DNA from: Zingiber officinale
Taxonomy: Eukaryota > Streptophyta > Magnoliopsida > Zingiberales > Zingiberaceae
Direction: 5' to 3'
Assembly: GCF_018446385.1 (NCBI RefSeq)
Contig: NC_055998.1
Coordinates: 73,898,744-73,962,743, forward strand
DNA length: 64,000 bases
Under the pieces are notes generated by a model. The model had not been told where the DNA came from and made no database searches. It worked only from the letters and a program-made list of their open reading frames with translations. Both the position numbers and the translations under genes were made by a program. This document shows, piece by piece, positions 1 through 11,472 of the stretch (its first letter is position 1; each line of letters begins with the position of its first letter).

Positions 1-1055
1 CATTAACAAGTAACAAGTATTTTACTTGAAGAGGCTAGTACCCGACTTTCGAGGTTGTCGTTAAACAAATCCAGGTGGCCGGTTCCGAGGTCTCAGACCT
101 GGCAAGACCAAGGTCTTTACCCTCGTAGGACTGGTGGGTCGCTACCTCAGTTTCTATTAGGGAGCGCACAATGGTACTAAGCCTGGGCCCAAGAGATTAT
201 TATTTTGAAGTATAAAAGTATAAGCTTTGAACAAAGAAACAAGCTTTGCATAGGCTTTAATTCCAACAAGTTTTAATTTTGTTTGTGCTGTAAAAGGGGC
301 ACGAACAACCCCTTTAGAGTTCATAGTGCAGATTTTGTTAAGTGTTTCAAGTACAGATTTTGAGTTAACATTTCAATGTAGATTTTCATTTAGTATTTTA
401 GCTTCAGATTTTCCTTTAGCATTTCAGTTTTAGATTTTCAGTAAGCATTTAGTTTAGTTTTTGTTATAGATATATGTATATGCACATTGAGTTTTTGCGA
501 GTTAGACAGAGCTTACTAAGCATCTGTTTATAGTTGCATTTCCTCTTACTGCAGATAAAGGAAAAGGGAAGCTATAGTTAAGGAAGGCGACAAGGAGGTG
601 TGGATGGATGTGTGATGTCTAGACTATGGAAGCCTTAGGATCTTTCTAAAGAATTTATTAAGATTTTTGCTTTTAGACTGGTTGTGAAATTTAGGTGGAT
701 TAAGTCTTTCTTGCATTGTTGGAACTATTCTTTCATGTTGAGGGTCTATTCATAGAATGTTTTATGTATTTAGAAATCTTTCATTTAAATTGCTCTGCAC
801 ATTAGTTCCATTATTTGAGTTGTATCACTGTCGCATACATGTGCAGATTGATATATTTTAGTTGAGAATAAATACTTGAGTAGAGTGTTGGGATGAGTTA
901 TTATGTTTCCAGCTGCTACTAAATTGCATGTTTAGAGTTTTCTGAGAATTTTAGGAATTTCTATCAACATGTGAGCAAGATTAGTTAAGTAAAGTTAATA
1001 GCTAAGTAACTTCCCACCCTCACAGACTAGTAGAGAGGAGGGTGGGGTCATTACA
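1..1055 (+). repeat. 5' LTR, 3' part only
   Basis: Window base 1 aligns with base 7234 of the 3' LTR, and both copies end in the same TTACA boundary (1055 and 8288). The first 1,258 bp of this LTR lie upstream of the window. The differences from the 3' LTR are mostly transitions. Confidence 0.93.
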
Positions 1056-1058
1056 AGT

Positions 1059-1070
1059 TGGTATCAGAGC
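1059..1070 (+). promoter_or_regulatory. Primer binding site (tRNA-Met type)
   Basis: TGGTATCAGAGC starts three bases after the LTR end. It is the usual plant LTR-retrotransposon site complementary to the 3' end of initiator tRNA-Met. Confidence 0.9.
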
Positions 1071-1319
1071 GAGGTTCCCATTCTCCAGCATCACACACAC
1101 ATCAGCATCAGCCTTGCCGTCTTTAAGTAAGAAAGTACTTAAATTCTTTTTATGTATTATGCCTTTCCTTATTATTTGCAGTAAAGAGAAATCCTTAGAA
1201 GTATTTGCTTATATGTGCTTAAGTAAGATAAAAGTTCTTGTTTTGTTTTCTATGTTTATATACATATATGTCTAGAGAGTATAGAGAAGATTTCAGGTTT
1301 TCTCTCTCTGCATGAATAG

Positions 1320-2430
1320 ATGGCAAGAAAAGGGCATCCCCGTACCGCTCGTACTGAGGACCGAGCTCAGGAGAACGAAGAGCCCAGAACAACTGAGCCT
1401 AATCTCTCTGAAGTTGTTGCTCAACTCCAGAAACAAGTAGCAGAGCAGCAATAAGTAATTGTCAATCTGATGGCAAATCAGCAGCCAGTACCTCCCACTC
1501 CCCCAACTATCAATGTGGAGACCCCGATGGTGACTGAGGTTCCACCAGCTGCCCTGGAAGTCGCCACAGCACCTAAATTACAAGAAGCATATCTGATACA
1601 GTGGCTGAAGTTGAAGCCAGAAAGTTTCTCAGGCACGACCGAGCCCTGGGATGCCCAGGCTTGGTTCAAGATACTGGAGAGCACAATGGAGCTTCTTGAC
1701 TGGCCAGAAGTCGAGAAAGTCAAGTGTGCCTCCTTCTGCCTATCTGGAGATGCTCGTATGTGGTGGGAGAAAGTTAAGAGCAAGAGAGCAGCCAACCAGA
1801 TGAGCTGGGCTAACTTTGAGACAGAGTTTTACGAAGAATTCTTCCGCCAACGGATCACCAATAAACATTATAAGGAGTTTATAGAATTCAGACAAGGTGA
1901 CCTGCCAGTAGAAGAAGTTGTCAAAAGATTCAACAGGCTAGCTCGGCTCTGCCCAAAGTTAGTAAGTGCAGAGAAGGAACGAGTCAGACTGATGCTCCGA
2001 ATGCTGAGACCAGAAATAGCACTTAATGTGAGTAGTGGAACTCACCGGCCACAGACTGGTGAAGAGCTGGTCAGCAGGGCATTAGTCGCTGAGCACTATC
2101 TGAACAGCATCAAGGCACAACAAACGTAACTCAAGCCAGTCAAGATAGAGGACAAGACAGCAGGGAGTCAGAAACCCCAGGCAAGTAAGCAGAACTGGAA
2201 GGGCAAAGATAACAAAAGGAAACGATGGAATACAGGAGGCAACCAAAAGGGAGGTCCAGTAGACAAGCAGGCCAAGTTCCCTCCCTACCCTAAATGTGGG
2301 AGACTACATCCAGGAGCCTGTCTTGTGGGTATGACTGGATGTTATTCGTGTGGTCAAGAAGGACACCTGGCTAAGGCGTGTCCTAACAAGCTCAAAGCAC
2401 CTCAGCAACAAGCCTCAGTTACACTACATG
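1320..2430 (+). pseudogene. gag of the + strand gypsy element, broken
   Basis: The reading frame starts at the ATG at 1320 (MARKGHPRTARTE...), about 265 bp after the LTR. A TAA at 1452-1454, in a run of glutamine codons (CAA to TAA likely), cuts it after 44 residues. The frame reopens and reads the retrotransposon gag domain (1470-2126, with the W..A.WF, C.ASFCL.GDARMWWE and FRQGDL..EE signatures). It hits a second stop at 2127-2129 and continues into a basic linker and a CCHC knuckle, CYSCGQEGHLAKAC, near 2340-2382. A frameshift follows near 2420-2430, where the downstream sequence matches the gag-protease spacer in another frame. Gag would package element RNA in cytoplasmic particles; this copy cannot make the full protein. 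Confidence 0.9.
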
Positions 2431-3160
2431 CCTGCAACTCTGGACGGACCTCAGCTTAGTCAAGGAAGATTGGAAGCCCCACCAGTTCTAGCCAGTGCCA
2501 GAGTATTCTCCCTCACTAAAGAGGAAGCTGCTAGTGCCTCCACGGTCGTAACAGGTCAAGTAGTTATTTTTCAGCATTTTAGCTACTGTACTATTTGATA
2601 CTGAGGTGACCCATTCTTTTATATCAGTACCCTTTGGCAAGGAATCTCAGGTGCCTACAGAGAGCATGAACTCTAAGTTCTTGACAATCCTACCTTCTGG
2701 GGAAGTCATGGAGTCCAACCAGTGGCTTCGGGCTGTACCAGTCAAAATTTCAGACCGAGAGCTATATGTTAATTTAGTAATCCTAGCGATGCAGGATTTT
2801 GACGTTATTCTGGGTATGGATTTTCTTAGTAAGTACAGCGCTTCGGTGGACTGCCGCAGAAGGAAAGTGATTTTCATACCAGAAGGTGAACCATCCTTTG
2901 AGTTTACGGGAGTGCCGAAGAGGAAGACTCAGAAATTCCTCTCTTCCCTAACAGCTCACCAAATGTTAGCTAAAGGGTGTACTGGTTTTCTGGCGTACAT
3001 TGTGAATGCAGAAGAACAAGAAGGACCCAAGCAGGAAGATGTTTGAGTAGTCTGTGAGTATCCAGAGATATTTCCAGAAGAGCTACCTGGACTACCTCCC
3101 AACAGAGAAGTGGAGTTTGAAATTGAGTTGGTTCCTGACACCGGTCCAATTTCTAAAGCT
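2431..3160 (+). pseudogene. Aspartic protease region, active site altered
   Basis: The spacer and the retropepsin-like domain are in different frames, with a shift near 2575-2590. The expected catalytic motif F-D-T-G-A-T-H-S-F reads F-D-T-E-V-T-H-S-F at 2594-2620, so the invariant glycine after Asp-Thr is Glu and the next Ala is Val, each explainable by one transition. The conserved DVILGMDFL motif is intact near 2801-2830. A TGA at 3044-3046 ends the frame before the RT linker. The protease would cut the polyprotein; this copy should be inactive. Confidence 0.88.
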
Positions 3161-4620
3161 CCATACTAGATGTCTCCAGCAGAGCTGAAAGAACTACAAG
3201 AATAACTCCAGGAGCTGCTTGATAAAGGTTTCATCCACCCTAGTCATTCACCATGGGGAGCTCCAGTGTTATTTGTTAAGAAGAAAGATGGATCTATGCG
3301 GATGTGCATAGATTATAGAGCGCTGAACAAAGTGACAATTAAGAACAAGTACCCTCTTCCCAGAATAGATGATCTATTTGATCAGTTAAGGGGGGCAACA
3401 ATGTTCTCTAAGATAGACCTGCGCTCTGGATACTATCAGTTGAAAGTGAAAGAAAGTGATATATCTAGAACAGCTTTCAAGACCAGATATAGACACTACG
3501 AGTTTGTAGTCATGCCTTTTGGAGTGACTAATGCACCTGCGATCTTCATGGACTTAATGAACAGAGTGTTCAGAGAATACCTTGACAAGTTTGCCATCGT
3601 GTTCATCGATGACATTCTGATCTATTCAAGAACCCCAGAGGAGCATGAAACGCACTTGAGAATAGTACTGCAGACCCTTCAGCAAAAGCAGCTTTATGCC
3701 AAATTCTTAAAGTGCGAGTTCTGGTTAGAGCAGGTGGCATTTCTAGGTCACATCATCTCTAAAGAAGGTATCCAGGTGGATCCTGCCAAAATAGAAGCAG
3801 TCAACAACTGGTGTAGACCCAAGAACGCCAGGGAGATTAGAAGCTTCCTTGGTTTAGCTGGGTATTACAGGAAATTCGTGGAAGACTTTTCCAAGATAGC
3901 CTCTCCACTAACAACCCTAACTAGGAAGAACAAGAAGTTTGCATGGTCAGACAAATGTGAGCAAAGTTTCCAAGCATTGAAGAAAAGACTGACCAGTGCT
4001 CCCATTCTGACTGTTCCAGAGAGTGACAAGAGTTTTGACATATACAGTGATGCTTCCAAGATGGGCCTTGGAGCTGTTCTTATGCAAGAGGGGAAGGTTA
4101 TAGCTTATGCTTCCAAATAACTCAATGACTATGAGAAGAATTACCCCACTCATGATCTTGAGCTGGCAGTTGTGGTCTTTGCACTAAAACTCTGGCGACA
4201 TTATTTGTATGGAGTTCAGTGCAGAATCTTCACAGACCATCAGAGCTTGAAGTATTTCTTTACCCAGAAAGACTTAAACATGAGACAACACAGGTGGTTA
4301 GAGTTGGTTAAAGATTATGACTGTGAAATCCTCTACCACCCAGGTAAAGCTAACAAAGTAGAGGATGCACTAAGCCGAAAATCCAGTGCAACCCTGATGC
4401 CCTTGTCATCATTAGCACTGCCCCTGCAGAAGGAATTGTCAGACTTTGGAGTCGAAATTGTTTGTGGGCAACTCTCTGCTTTGGCCTTAGAGTCAACCCT
4501 ACTTGAGGATATACAGAGAAAGCAAAGTGAAGATCTAGATATCCAGAAGATCAAGCAAGGGATACAAAAAGAAGAAAATTCAGAGTTTCGGGTATCAGAC
4601 AGTGGAATCCTTTATCAGGG
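3161..4620 (+). pseudogene. Reverse transcriptase and RNase H, gypsy type
   Basis: Stops lie in the linker near 3167 (TAG) and 3203 (TAA). From 3266 the RT is open for 284 residues, with [43 protein letters not shown] and the catalytic FIDDIL box (3604-3621). The connection domain ([11 protein letters not shown]) and RNase H ([14 protein letters not shown]) follow. A TAA at 4118-4120 stands where a glutamine is expected. RNase H resumes through [17 protein letters not shown] and [18 protein letters not shown]. Catalytic RT motifs look preserved although the reading frame is not. Confidence 0.92.
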
Positions 4621-5940
4621 GAGCCACCTTTGTGTCCCCAATGATAAGGAATTGAGAAAGAAGATTCTAGAAGAGGCTCATAGTACACCATACTCCATGC
4701 ATCCTGGTTCCACCAAGATGTATCAAGATTTGAAACAGAGATTCTGGTGGTCTGGACTCAAGAGAGATGTTGCAAAATATGTTAGTGCCTACCTGACATT
4801 CCAGAGAGTCAAAGTAGAGCACCAGAGACCAGGAGGAGTCCTACAACCCCTTCCAATACCAGAGTGGAAGTGGGAAGAAATATCCATGGACTTTATAACA
4901 GGTCCTCCAAGGACCATTAATAGCTACGATGCGATATGGGTGATAGTGGACAGGTTGACAAAGTCTGCCCATTTTCTAGCCATCAAGGTGGCCCACTCTA
5001 TAGAGCAGTTGGCACAGCTGTATGTTAAGGAAGTGATCAGACTTCATAGAGCTCCGAAGTCGATTGTTTCTAATAGGGATGGGTGCTTCACCTCTCATTT
5101 TTGGGAGTGTGTTCAGAATGCATTAGGCACCAAACTCAAATTCAGCACAGCCTTCCACCCCAGACTGATGGACAGACAGAGTGAGTAAATCAGATTTTAG
5201 AAGACATGCTTCGAGCTTGTGCATTAGATTTTAAGGGTAGTTGGTGCAAGTATCTGTACTTAGCTGAATTCGCCTACAACAATAGCTACCAGACCACTAT
5301 CAAGATGGCACCGTATGAAACATTGTATGGCCGAAAGTGTAGATCACCTATATGCTGGTTAGAGGCTGGAGAAAGAAAAGAGATGGAATTAGAACTGGGC
5401 AGGTAGACCGAGATGATAGATGAAACCACTCAGGCTATCGAGAAGATCAGACAGAGAATTGAGACTGCCCAGAGTAGGCAGAAAAGTTATGTTGACGCAC
5501 GTCGTAGGCCACTTGAATTCCAAGTAGGGGATTCAGTCTTCCTCAAAGTTGCTCCTATGAAGGGAGTGATGAGATTTGGCAAAAAGGGCAAGTTATGTCC
5601 CCTCTACGTAGGACCCTACCTGATCACAGAGAGGATTGGGAAGGTAGCTTACAAGTTGGACTTACCTCAAGACATGTCAGCAATATACAATGTATTTCAT
5701 GTCTCCATGCTAAAGAAGTGCCTCCACGACTCTAGCCAAGTGATTCAGCCTCAGTCAGTACAGATTCAGGAGAATCTTAGTTATGAGAGCAGACCTATAC
5801 GGATAGTGGACAGAGAAGTTAAAAGACTAAGGAACAAAGAAGTACCACTAGTGAAGGTCATTTGGCAAAATCAGAAGCACGAGGAAACTACGTGGGAGCA
5901 TGAGGACAGTATGAGACAGAGATATCCAAAATTATTCTAA
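4621..5940 (+). pseudogene. Integrase with chromodomain-like tail, catalytic residues lost
   Basis: In the N-terminal zinc finger the histidines are kept (HS..YSMHPG) but both cysteines are replaced: the usual CxxC before QRVK reads Y-L-T-F. In the DDE core the first Asp is present (SMDFITG) but the second is Asn (SNRDGCF, near 5068-5088). A 1-nt deletion near 5161 and a TGA at the end of the HPQTDGQ-type motif shift the frame, and TAG at 5404-5406 breaks it again. From 5413 the C-terminal domain and chromodomain-like tail are open to TAA at 5938-5940. In this lineage the tail is thought to steer insertion to heterochromatin. Confidence 0.9.
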
Positions 5941-5961
5941 GTTCGAGGACGAACTTTTTAT

Positions 5962-5975
5962 AAGGTATGGGGAAT
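5962..5975 (+). promoter_or_regulatory. Polypurine tract
   Basis: A purine-rich stretch (AAGGTATGGGGAAT) directly precedes the TGTAAC start of the 3' LTR. It is the expected site for priming plus-strand DNA. It is interrupted by pyrimidines, so its exact extent is uncertain. Confidence 0.55.
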
Positions 5976-8288
5976 TGTAACAACCCAAATTTACTCATTT
6001 CGAGTCTTAATAGTACTTAAAAATATTTAGAAATGCTTTAGAAATATTCTAGAGATTTTTAGAAATTTTTAGAGTATTTTTATGTAATTTTCAGAATTCG
6101 TTTGGTATTTTTACCAAAAGAAACGAATTTGAGGCAAAAAGAGGTCGGGCCGAGGATCGAACCGGAGACCTCTAGTTAAGCAAAATCTTAAATTGTTTCG
6201 GATGACCAGGAACCCAGCAGGGTTGTGCTGATAAAATTGATAGCGAAATTAATTTAAGGGATAACAGAGAACAGAATACCCAAAATATAAAAAGGGATAA
6301 GTTAAGAGAGGAATTAGGTTTTCTTTTCTCTTGTCCGATATTTTTTCTCCTTCTCCCGACTGCGCGCAGAGACTTCTCTTGGGCGGAAACGAAGAAGTAG
6401 CTAGGGCTTGTCTCCGGCGACCGGCCAAGGACCAAATCCGAGAGTCTTCCACACCATCGCGATCACGTCGTCGAGGAGAACGCGTAGACGTGAAGAAGTT
6501 GCCGAGATTTCGAGTTTCTCCGAAGCCCTAGAAGCAGATCTCGGCTATGAGTCTAGGGGATTCGGTAAGTGTTTCTCACCTGCAGTAGGAGTAGCTCTCG
6601 AATCCTTGATCCTCTTGTTGTTTTTTTTGAAGCATGTTGTAAGGAGCAGTGTTTTGATGTTGCTGCCGTGAATCTCAAAGGAAGAAAGTAAATTGTGTAG
6701 GTTAAGCAGGTAGTTTGGTTTTTTTTTTTATTGCCAGGTTCCAGTTTGTGTTATGAAATGAAGATGAACAACCTTTGGAGTTTACTGTTAGCTCCGTTTG
6801 TGCTATGCAATGGGCATGAACAACCTTAATTTCTCGGGGGCATTCAGTTAGATCTCTTAAGCAGTTTAATTAGATTTGCAGTATTGATTTTCTATGGAAT
6901 TATTAGTAGGTACATTGGTGTGTTAACCATGCTATTAGACCCTTGTTCACCATTCTGTTCATTCAGATTTATTTCTTGCTGATCTGATAAACATGCATGA
7001 CTTCCTTTTCAATATGCAGTCCAGAACTTCTTTTTGTTTTTCCTTGCCGTGGCACTGAGCATGAGGAATGTTGATATTTTTTTTAGACATCCGGTAACAA
7101 CTTCCTTACTAGCTGCATTGTGTGTAAACTGCTAGATATTTTGTAAGCATGCAGTGGGTTTTCCTTTGGTTTTGGATGTATGTGACATGAACAGATAGCC
7201 TTAGCTTGTATGAGGTATTCTTTTTATTAGAAGCATTAACAAGTAACAAGTATTTTACTTGAAGAGGCTAGTACCCGACTTCCGAGGTTGTCGTTAAACA
7301 AATCCAGGTGACTGATTCCGAGGTCTCGGCCCTGGTAAGACCAAGGTCTTTACCCTCGTAGGACTGGGGGCTCACTACCTCAGTTTCTATTAGGGAGCGC
7401 GTAATGGTACTAAGCTTGGGCCCAAGAGATTATTATTTTGAAGTATAAAAGTATAAGTTTTGAACAAAGAAACAAGCTTTGCATAAGCTTTAATTCCAAC
7501 AAGTTTTAATTTTGTTTGTGCTGTAAAAGGGGCACGAACATCCCCTTTAGAGTTCATAGTGCAGATTTTGTTAAGTGTTTCAAGTGCAGATTTTGAGTTA
7601 ACATTTCAGTGCAGATTTGCATTTAGTATTTTAGCTTCAGATTTTCCTTTAGCATTTCAGTTTTATATTTTCAGTAAGCATTCAGTTTAGTTTTTGTTAT
7701 AGATATATGTATATGCACATTGAGTTTTTGTGAGTTAGACAGCGCTTACTAAGCATCTGCTTATAGTTGCATTTCCTCTTACTGCAGATAAAGGAAAAGG
7801 GAAGCTATAGTGAAGGAAGGAGACAAGGAGGTGTGGATGGATGTGTGATGTCTGGACTATGGAAGCCTTGGGATCTTGCTAAAGAATTTATTGAGATTTT
7901 TTCTTTTAGACTGGTTGTGAAATTTAGGTGGATTAAGTCTTTTTTGCATTGTTGGAACTATTCTTTCATGTTGAGGGTCTATTCATAGAATGTTTTATGT
8001 ATTTAGAATTCTTCCATTTAAATTGCTCTGCACATTAGTTCCATTATTTGCGTTGTATCACTATCGCATACATGTACAGATTGATATATTTTAGTTGAGA
8101 ATAAATACTTGAGTAGAATGTTGGGATGAGTTATTATGTTTCCAGCTACTATTAAATTGCATGTTTAGAGTTTTCTGAGAATTTTAGGAATTTCTATCAA
8201 CATGTGAGCAAGATTAGTTAAGTAAAGTTAATAGCTAAGTAACGTCCCACCCTCACAGACTAGTAGAGAGGAGGGTGGGGTCGTTACA
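5976..8288 (+). repeat. 3' LTR of the + strand gypsy element
   Basis: 2,313 bp with TG...CA ends, beginning TGTAACAACCC and ending GTCGTTACA. The region 7234-8288 matches 1-1055. A TATA-like box (TATAAAAA, 6286-6293) is followed by a GC-rich leader with short open frames (6331-6671) and a splice-donor-like GGTAAG near 6564. I read this as LTR promoter and leader, not a gene. Confidence 0.93.
6286..6293 (+). promoter_or_regulatory. Likely LTR TATA box
   Basis: TATAAAAA lies upstream of the GC-rich leader of the 3' LTR, where the U3/R promoter is expected. Inference from position and motif only. Confidence 0.5.
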
Positions 8289-8340
8289 GCTGGGCCCTCG
8301 ACTGCTAGTATAGACCCTAGGTTCCCCACTGATGAACTTA

Positions 8341-9418
8341 GGATTGAGTTTAAGTCAACCATTTATGTAGCTTAACTTGCGGAACCTTGTTTACCGTACC
8401 AATTCAGTAAATATAGATTTATGTGTTGAATTCTATAATAACTTGGTTAGGGTAGATGATCTCACTTACGTTACTAGGGTAGCTGGTATAGATATGACAC
8501 TATCCCCTACCATTATCCAGGACTTCTTAGGGTTACGACCATCTACGTGTCGTTTTCAGTGTTCCCCCCCCCCCCCCCCCCCACAGGGATCTACAATTTG
8601 GTGATCCCTACTCACACATCACCCTGGATATGATTTATTCGTATTTTTTTGGAGGGGAGCGTGCACCCACCGTCACTATGTTTAGGTCAGTTAACCTTCG
8701 AGTTCATGATTATGCACTCTATAGGGTCTTAGATTACTGCATATTACCACTATCCACTCGGGACATAGCGATGATGTGTCCATTCCATTCCTTCCTTTTG
8801 TACACACTTTCCCATAGATTAGATATAGATATTAGTCTACATATAATTCAGACCATTATCTGTGCAGCTGGATATGTCACCAGCGCTCGAGTTCATATGT
8901 CGTATTGTCATATTTTGACGACATATTTCGCCCACCTACATATTGACGTCACCCGAGGTAATGTCCGGGCCATGATTGAGTTCGACGTCATAGGACCTAG
9001 GAGCTTCTCATTAGCGGGTGCCCACATAGATGATGATGATGGCGTCATGTCTTGGCGGAGGGGGCCACAGCATCGACCAGACCCAGATGCCCAGGAGGCA
9101 GCAGAGCATGATGAGTTTATGGTTGCGTTATTCAGCGAGGACGCTCTAGCTCCGATACCACCTCCACCTCCAGGCCGAGCACCTCATCCTGCACATCGCA
9201 CTCTAGGCGATTGAGTTACTGGACTCGAGCTATCCATGACGAGTCTTTGGCAGGAGGTCTCCGACCTGAGATGAGACGTGAGACAGGATATTTCGGACCT
9301 TCGACGCGATCTATCCAGTTCCCGCGAGGATGCCCAGGCTCGTCACGCTGAGCTGATCGAGATGTTCCATTCTTTCGGAGCCGGACCACCCGGATCACAC
9401 CCCTCCTCCTCATCTTGA
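8341..9418 (+). pseudogene. 'Putative plant transposon protein'-type ORF, frameshifted
   Basis: Frame one (8377-8604) reads VNIDLCVEFYNNL...YVTRVAGIDMTLSPTIIQDFLGL. Frame two (8630-9214) continues with LPLSTRDIAMMCPFHSFLLYTL and DIDISLHIIQTIICAAGY, then an acidic and proline-rich stretch. This layout resembles the plant-specific 'putative plant transposon protein' family found inside LTR elements; I recognise it by pattern only. The frame changes at a 20-C run (8563-8582), so homopolymer slippage is the likely break. After 9214 another frame gives a coiled-coil-like end (SDLRRDLSSSREDAQARHAEL) up to TGA at 9416-9418. It lies in the internal region of the Sirevirus-like element, which has no visible pol. 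Function unknown. Confidence 0.6.
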
Positions 9419-10825
9419 CAGACATCCCGACCACTATGTATATTTCATCATGATCATTGTACCTTGACTTTGACTTTGAGTTATGATATTCTGGACTACA
9501 TTTACTTAGGTGTATATTAACTTTGAAAATGATTTAGTCTGTTGTGCTTAATAGATTAGGAATTTTAAAATTATTTTAAAAAATAAGCACTTTCAAATTC
9601 TAAGGTAAAATATTTTTATGTTTTCAAAATTTCCTATTTTTAGAATTTCAAAACAGTTTTAGCCTTAGACTAGAAAAATTTCTTAGAAATCATGTTCCCC
9701 TAGGGCTAGTATTTGAGCATCTCACTAAGTTTGTGATTGCTAAATATAGAAAGGGGTGAGATGCATAGGCAGATTGTCTGGACTTAAGATGCTTATATTA
9801 GTGAATCAATATAAGTCTGAGTGTTAAATATTAAACATATATTAATCAAATTAAGTCATTTAGTATAGTCAAACACTAACTGATGCTTAGAGTTAATTTG
9901 ACTAACCGAGTGAAAGTTGCTATTCTCTAATCGTCAGTGAGTAGCTAACTGGTTAGACAGATTTAACAGTGTCATGTTCAGGGGAGCAATAATTATTTTT
10001 ACACCTTTTTTAAAATATTTTCTTGAAATTAGGTTTTGGAAAATATTCTTCTAAAAATGTTTTAGAAACCTAACCTTTGTAAAACCATGTTTTATATTAA
10101 TTTTTTTTTTAAATGGTATGTTATAAACTTGGTTTGAAAACTAGCTTTGAAAATTGAATTTTACAAACTTAGTTTTGAAACTATGATTGTTCAAACTTGA
10201 ATATTGAAAATTAATTTAAGAAAATAAAAACTTAGTTTGCAAATTAGATTTCATAAACTTAACTCTGAAAAATTAGATTTTGAATATTAAATCTGACCTC
10301 TTTTTTTTTTAAATCTTACTTTTATAAAATTACTTTTATAAAACTCATGATTGAAAAATCTTTCAAGTTTAAACTTATTTTGAAAATTAAATTGAAACTT
10401 ATACACTTATGTTTGAAAATTGGCCTCTTTTGAAGTTAGCTTTAACTTGAAAATTAGCTTTTATAATTTAATGGTTGTTTAAATTATCTATTGAAAATAT
10501 GCAAACCTATTACTAAATTATTTTTCTAAAATTAGCTATTTTTGATAACTTAGCTATTTTGAAAAGGTTAATAGATACTCTTTAACAGCAAAATCTTTAA
10601 TTATTTTAACTCCCCCGAGTCAGTCTGACTTGTTTTTTTACAATTGTCCATATTCTTTATTGCAATTTTTCTGTATTTATAATATGTTTGTGTTTGATGA
10701 ATGCCAAAGGGGGAGGGTTAGGTGGTCAAGTTAGCTAAAACAAATTGAAAATATAAACTAACTTAAAAACCTGTTAATGCTTGTTTCACTTGCACTTTAC
10801 ACTAACTTAACCAAGTTGTCATTCC
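9419..10825. other. AT-rich non-coding internal region
   Basis: Very AT-rich sequence with runs of T and A and many short TTGAAAA-like repeats; no open frame of note. It lies between the 8.3-9.4 kb ORF and the polypurine tract of the Sirevirus-like element. I see no gene in it. Confidence 0.7.
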
Positions 10826-10843
10826 ATCAAAAAGGGGGGAGAT
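10826..10843 (+). promoter_or_regulatory. Polypurine tract of Sirevirus-like element
   Basis: CATCAAAAAGGGGGGAGAT directly precedes the LTR start TGTTGGTGCGG. A second purine block (AAAGGGGGAGGG) lies about 120 bp upstream at 10706. Confidence 0.8.
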
Positions 10844-10950
10844 TGTTGGTGCGGTTAGTACTACCGATCTAACTCAGGTTTTGATGAATAACAAAATAGG
10901 TTAAGTTAATTTTGTTGTTGATCTAACACTCTGACCGAGTGTGCAGGAGA

Positions 10951-11152
10951 AGCCCAGACAGGTCGACGGGCTGACCGGATGTCTGGCACGAAACCCAGCT
11001 AGGTTGAAATGCTGACCGGATAGCTGGAACGAATTCCAAACGGGTCGACAGGCTGACCGAACGTTTGGCACAAAGTCTAGCTAGGTCGACGGGGTGACCG
11101 GATAGCTGGCGCGAAGTCCAGACGGGTCGAAGGGTTGACCGGACGTTTGGCA
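10951..11152 (+). repeat. Five tandem 42-bp units within LTR
   Basis: Each unit contains a GGTCGA...TGACCGGA...TGGC core. Units 1, 3 and 5 (GACAGG/AAACGGG/GACGGG with a GTCTGG or GTTTGG end) resemble one another more than units 2 and 4 (AGCTAGG with AGCTGG), giving an 84-bp higher-order period. Confidence 0.8.
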
Positions 11153-11472
11153 GGTGAGTAAAGGTAAGTCACTGGAGGAGAGTGATTGTGAGGACACATT
11201 TCAGGGAAGGAAACTTAGGTGTCGATCTGACTTAGAACCATTTCGGAACTCTAAGTCGAGATCGTGACTAGATTCCGGTCTCGGAAAGACGAAATCTAAG
11301 TCATACTCTTTCTATCTTGAATTATGAACTGTGCTAATAATCTATTTTGCAAGAGATATGAGTGCTTTGGACTAACATTTTTCTTGCAGGAAGGAATCTG
11401 CTGGAAAACAGGGTCCGAGCGCCTGGGAGGTACCCAGGCGCTCGGAGGTCCGGGCGCCCGGTGGTCCGGACG

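Larger units (their letters stand above)
1..8288 (+). mobile_element. Ty3/gypsy chromovirus (Tekay/Del type), 5'-truncated by window
   Basis: Order seen: partial 5' LTR, tRNA-Met type primer site, gag with CCHC knuckle, protease, RT, RNase H, integrase, chromodomain-like tail, purine-rich tract, 2.3-kb 3' LTR. The long LTRs and a C-terminal tail of the VKVIWQNQ...ETTWEHED...YPKLF type are typical of Tekay/Del chromoviruses (family knowledge). The 1,055 bp shared by the two LTRs align without net length change. By eye I count about 44 differences, roughly 96% identity, so the insertion is not recent. The polyprotein has many stops and frameshifts, so it is not autonomous. The left TSD lies outside the window; the right flank begins GCTGG. 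Confidence 0.93.

Noticed and set aside
6331-6671. Two ORFs of 66 and 87 codons
   Set aside because: Within the leader of the 3' LTR of the + gypsy element; no family features.
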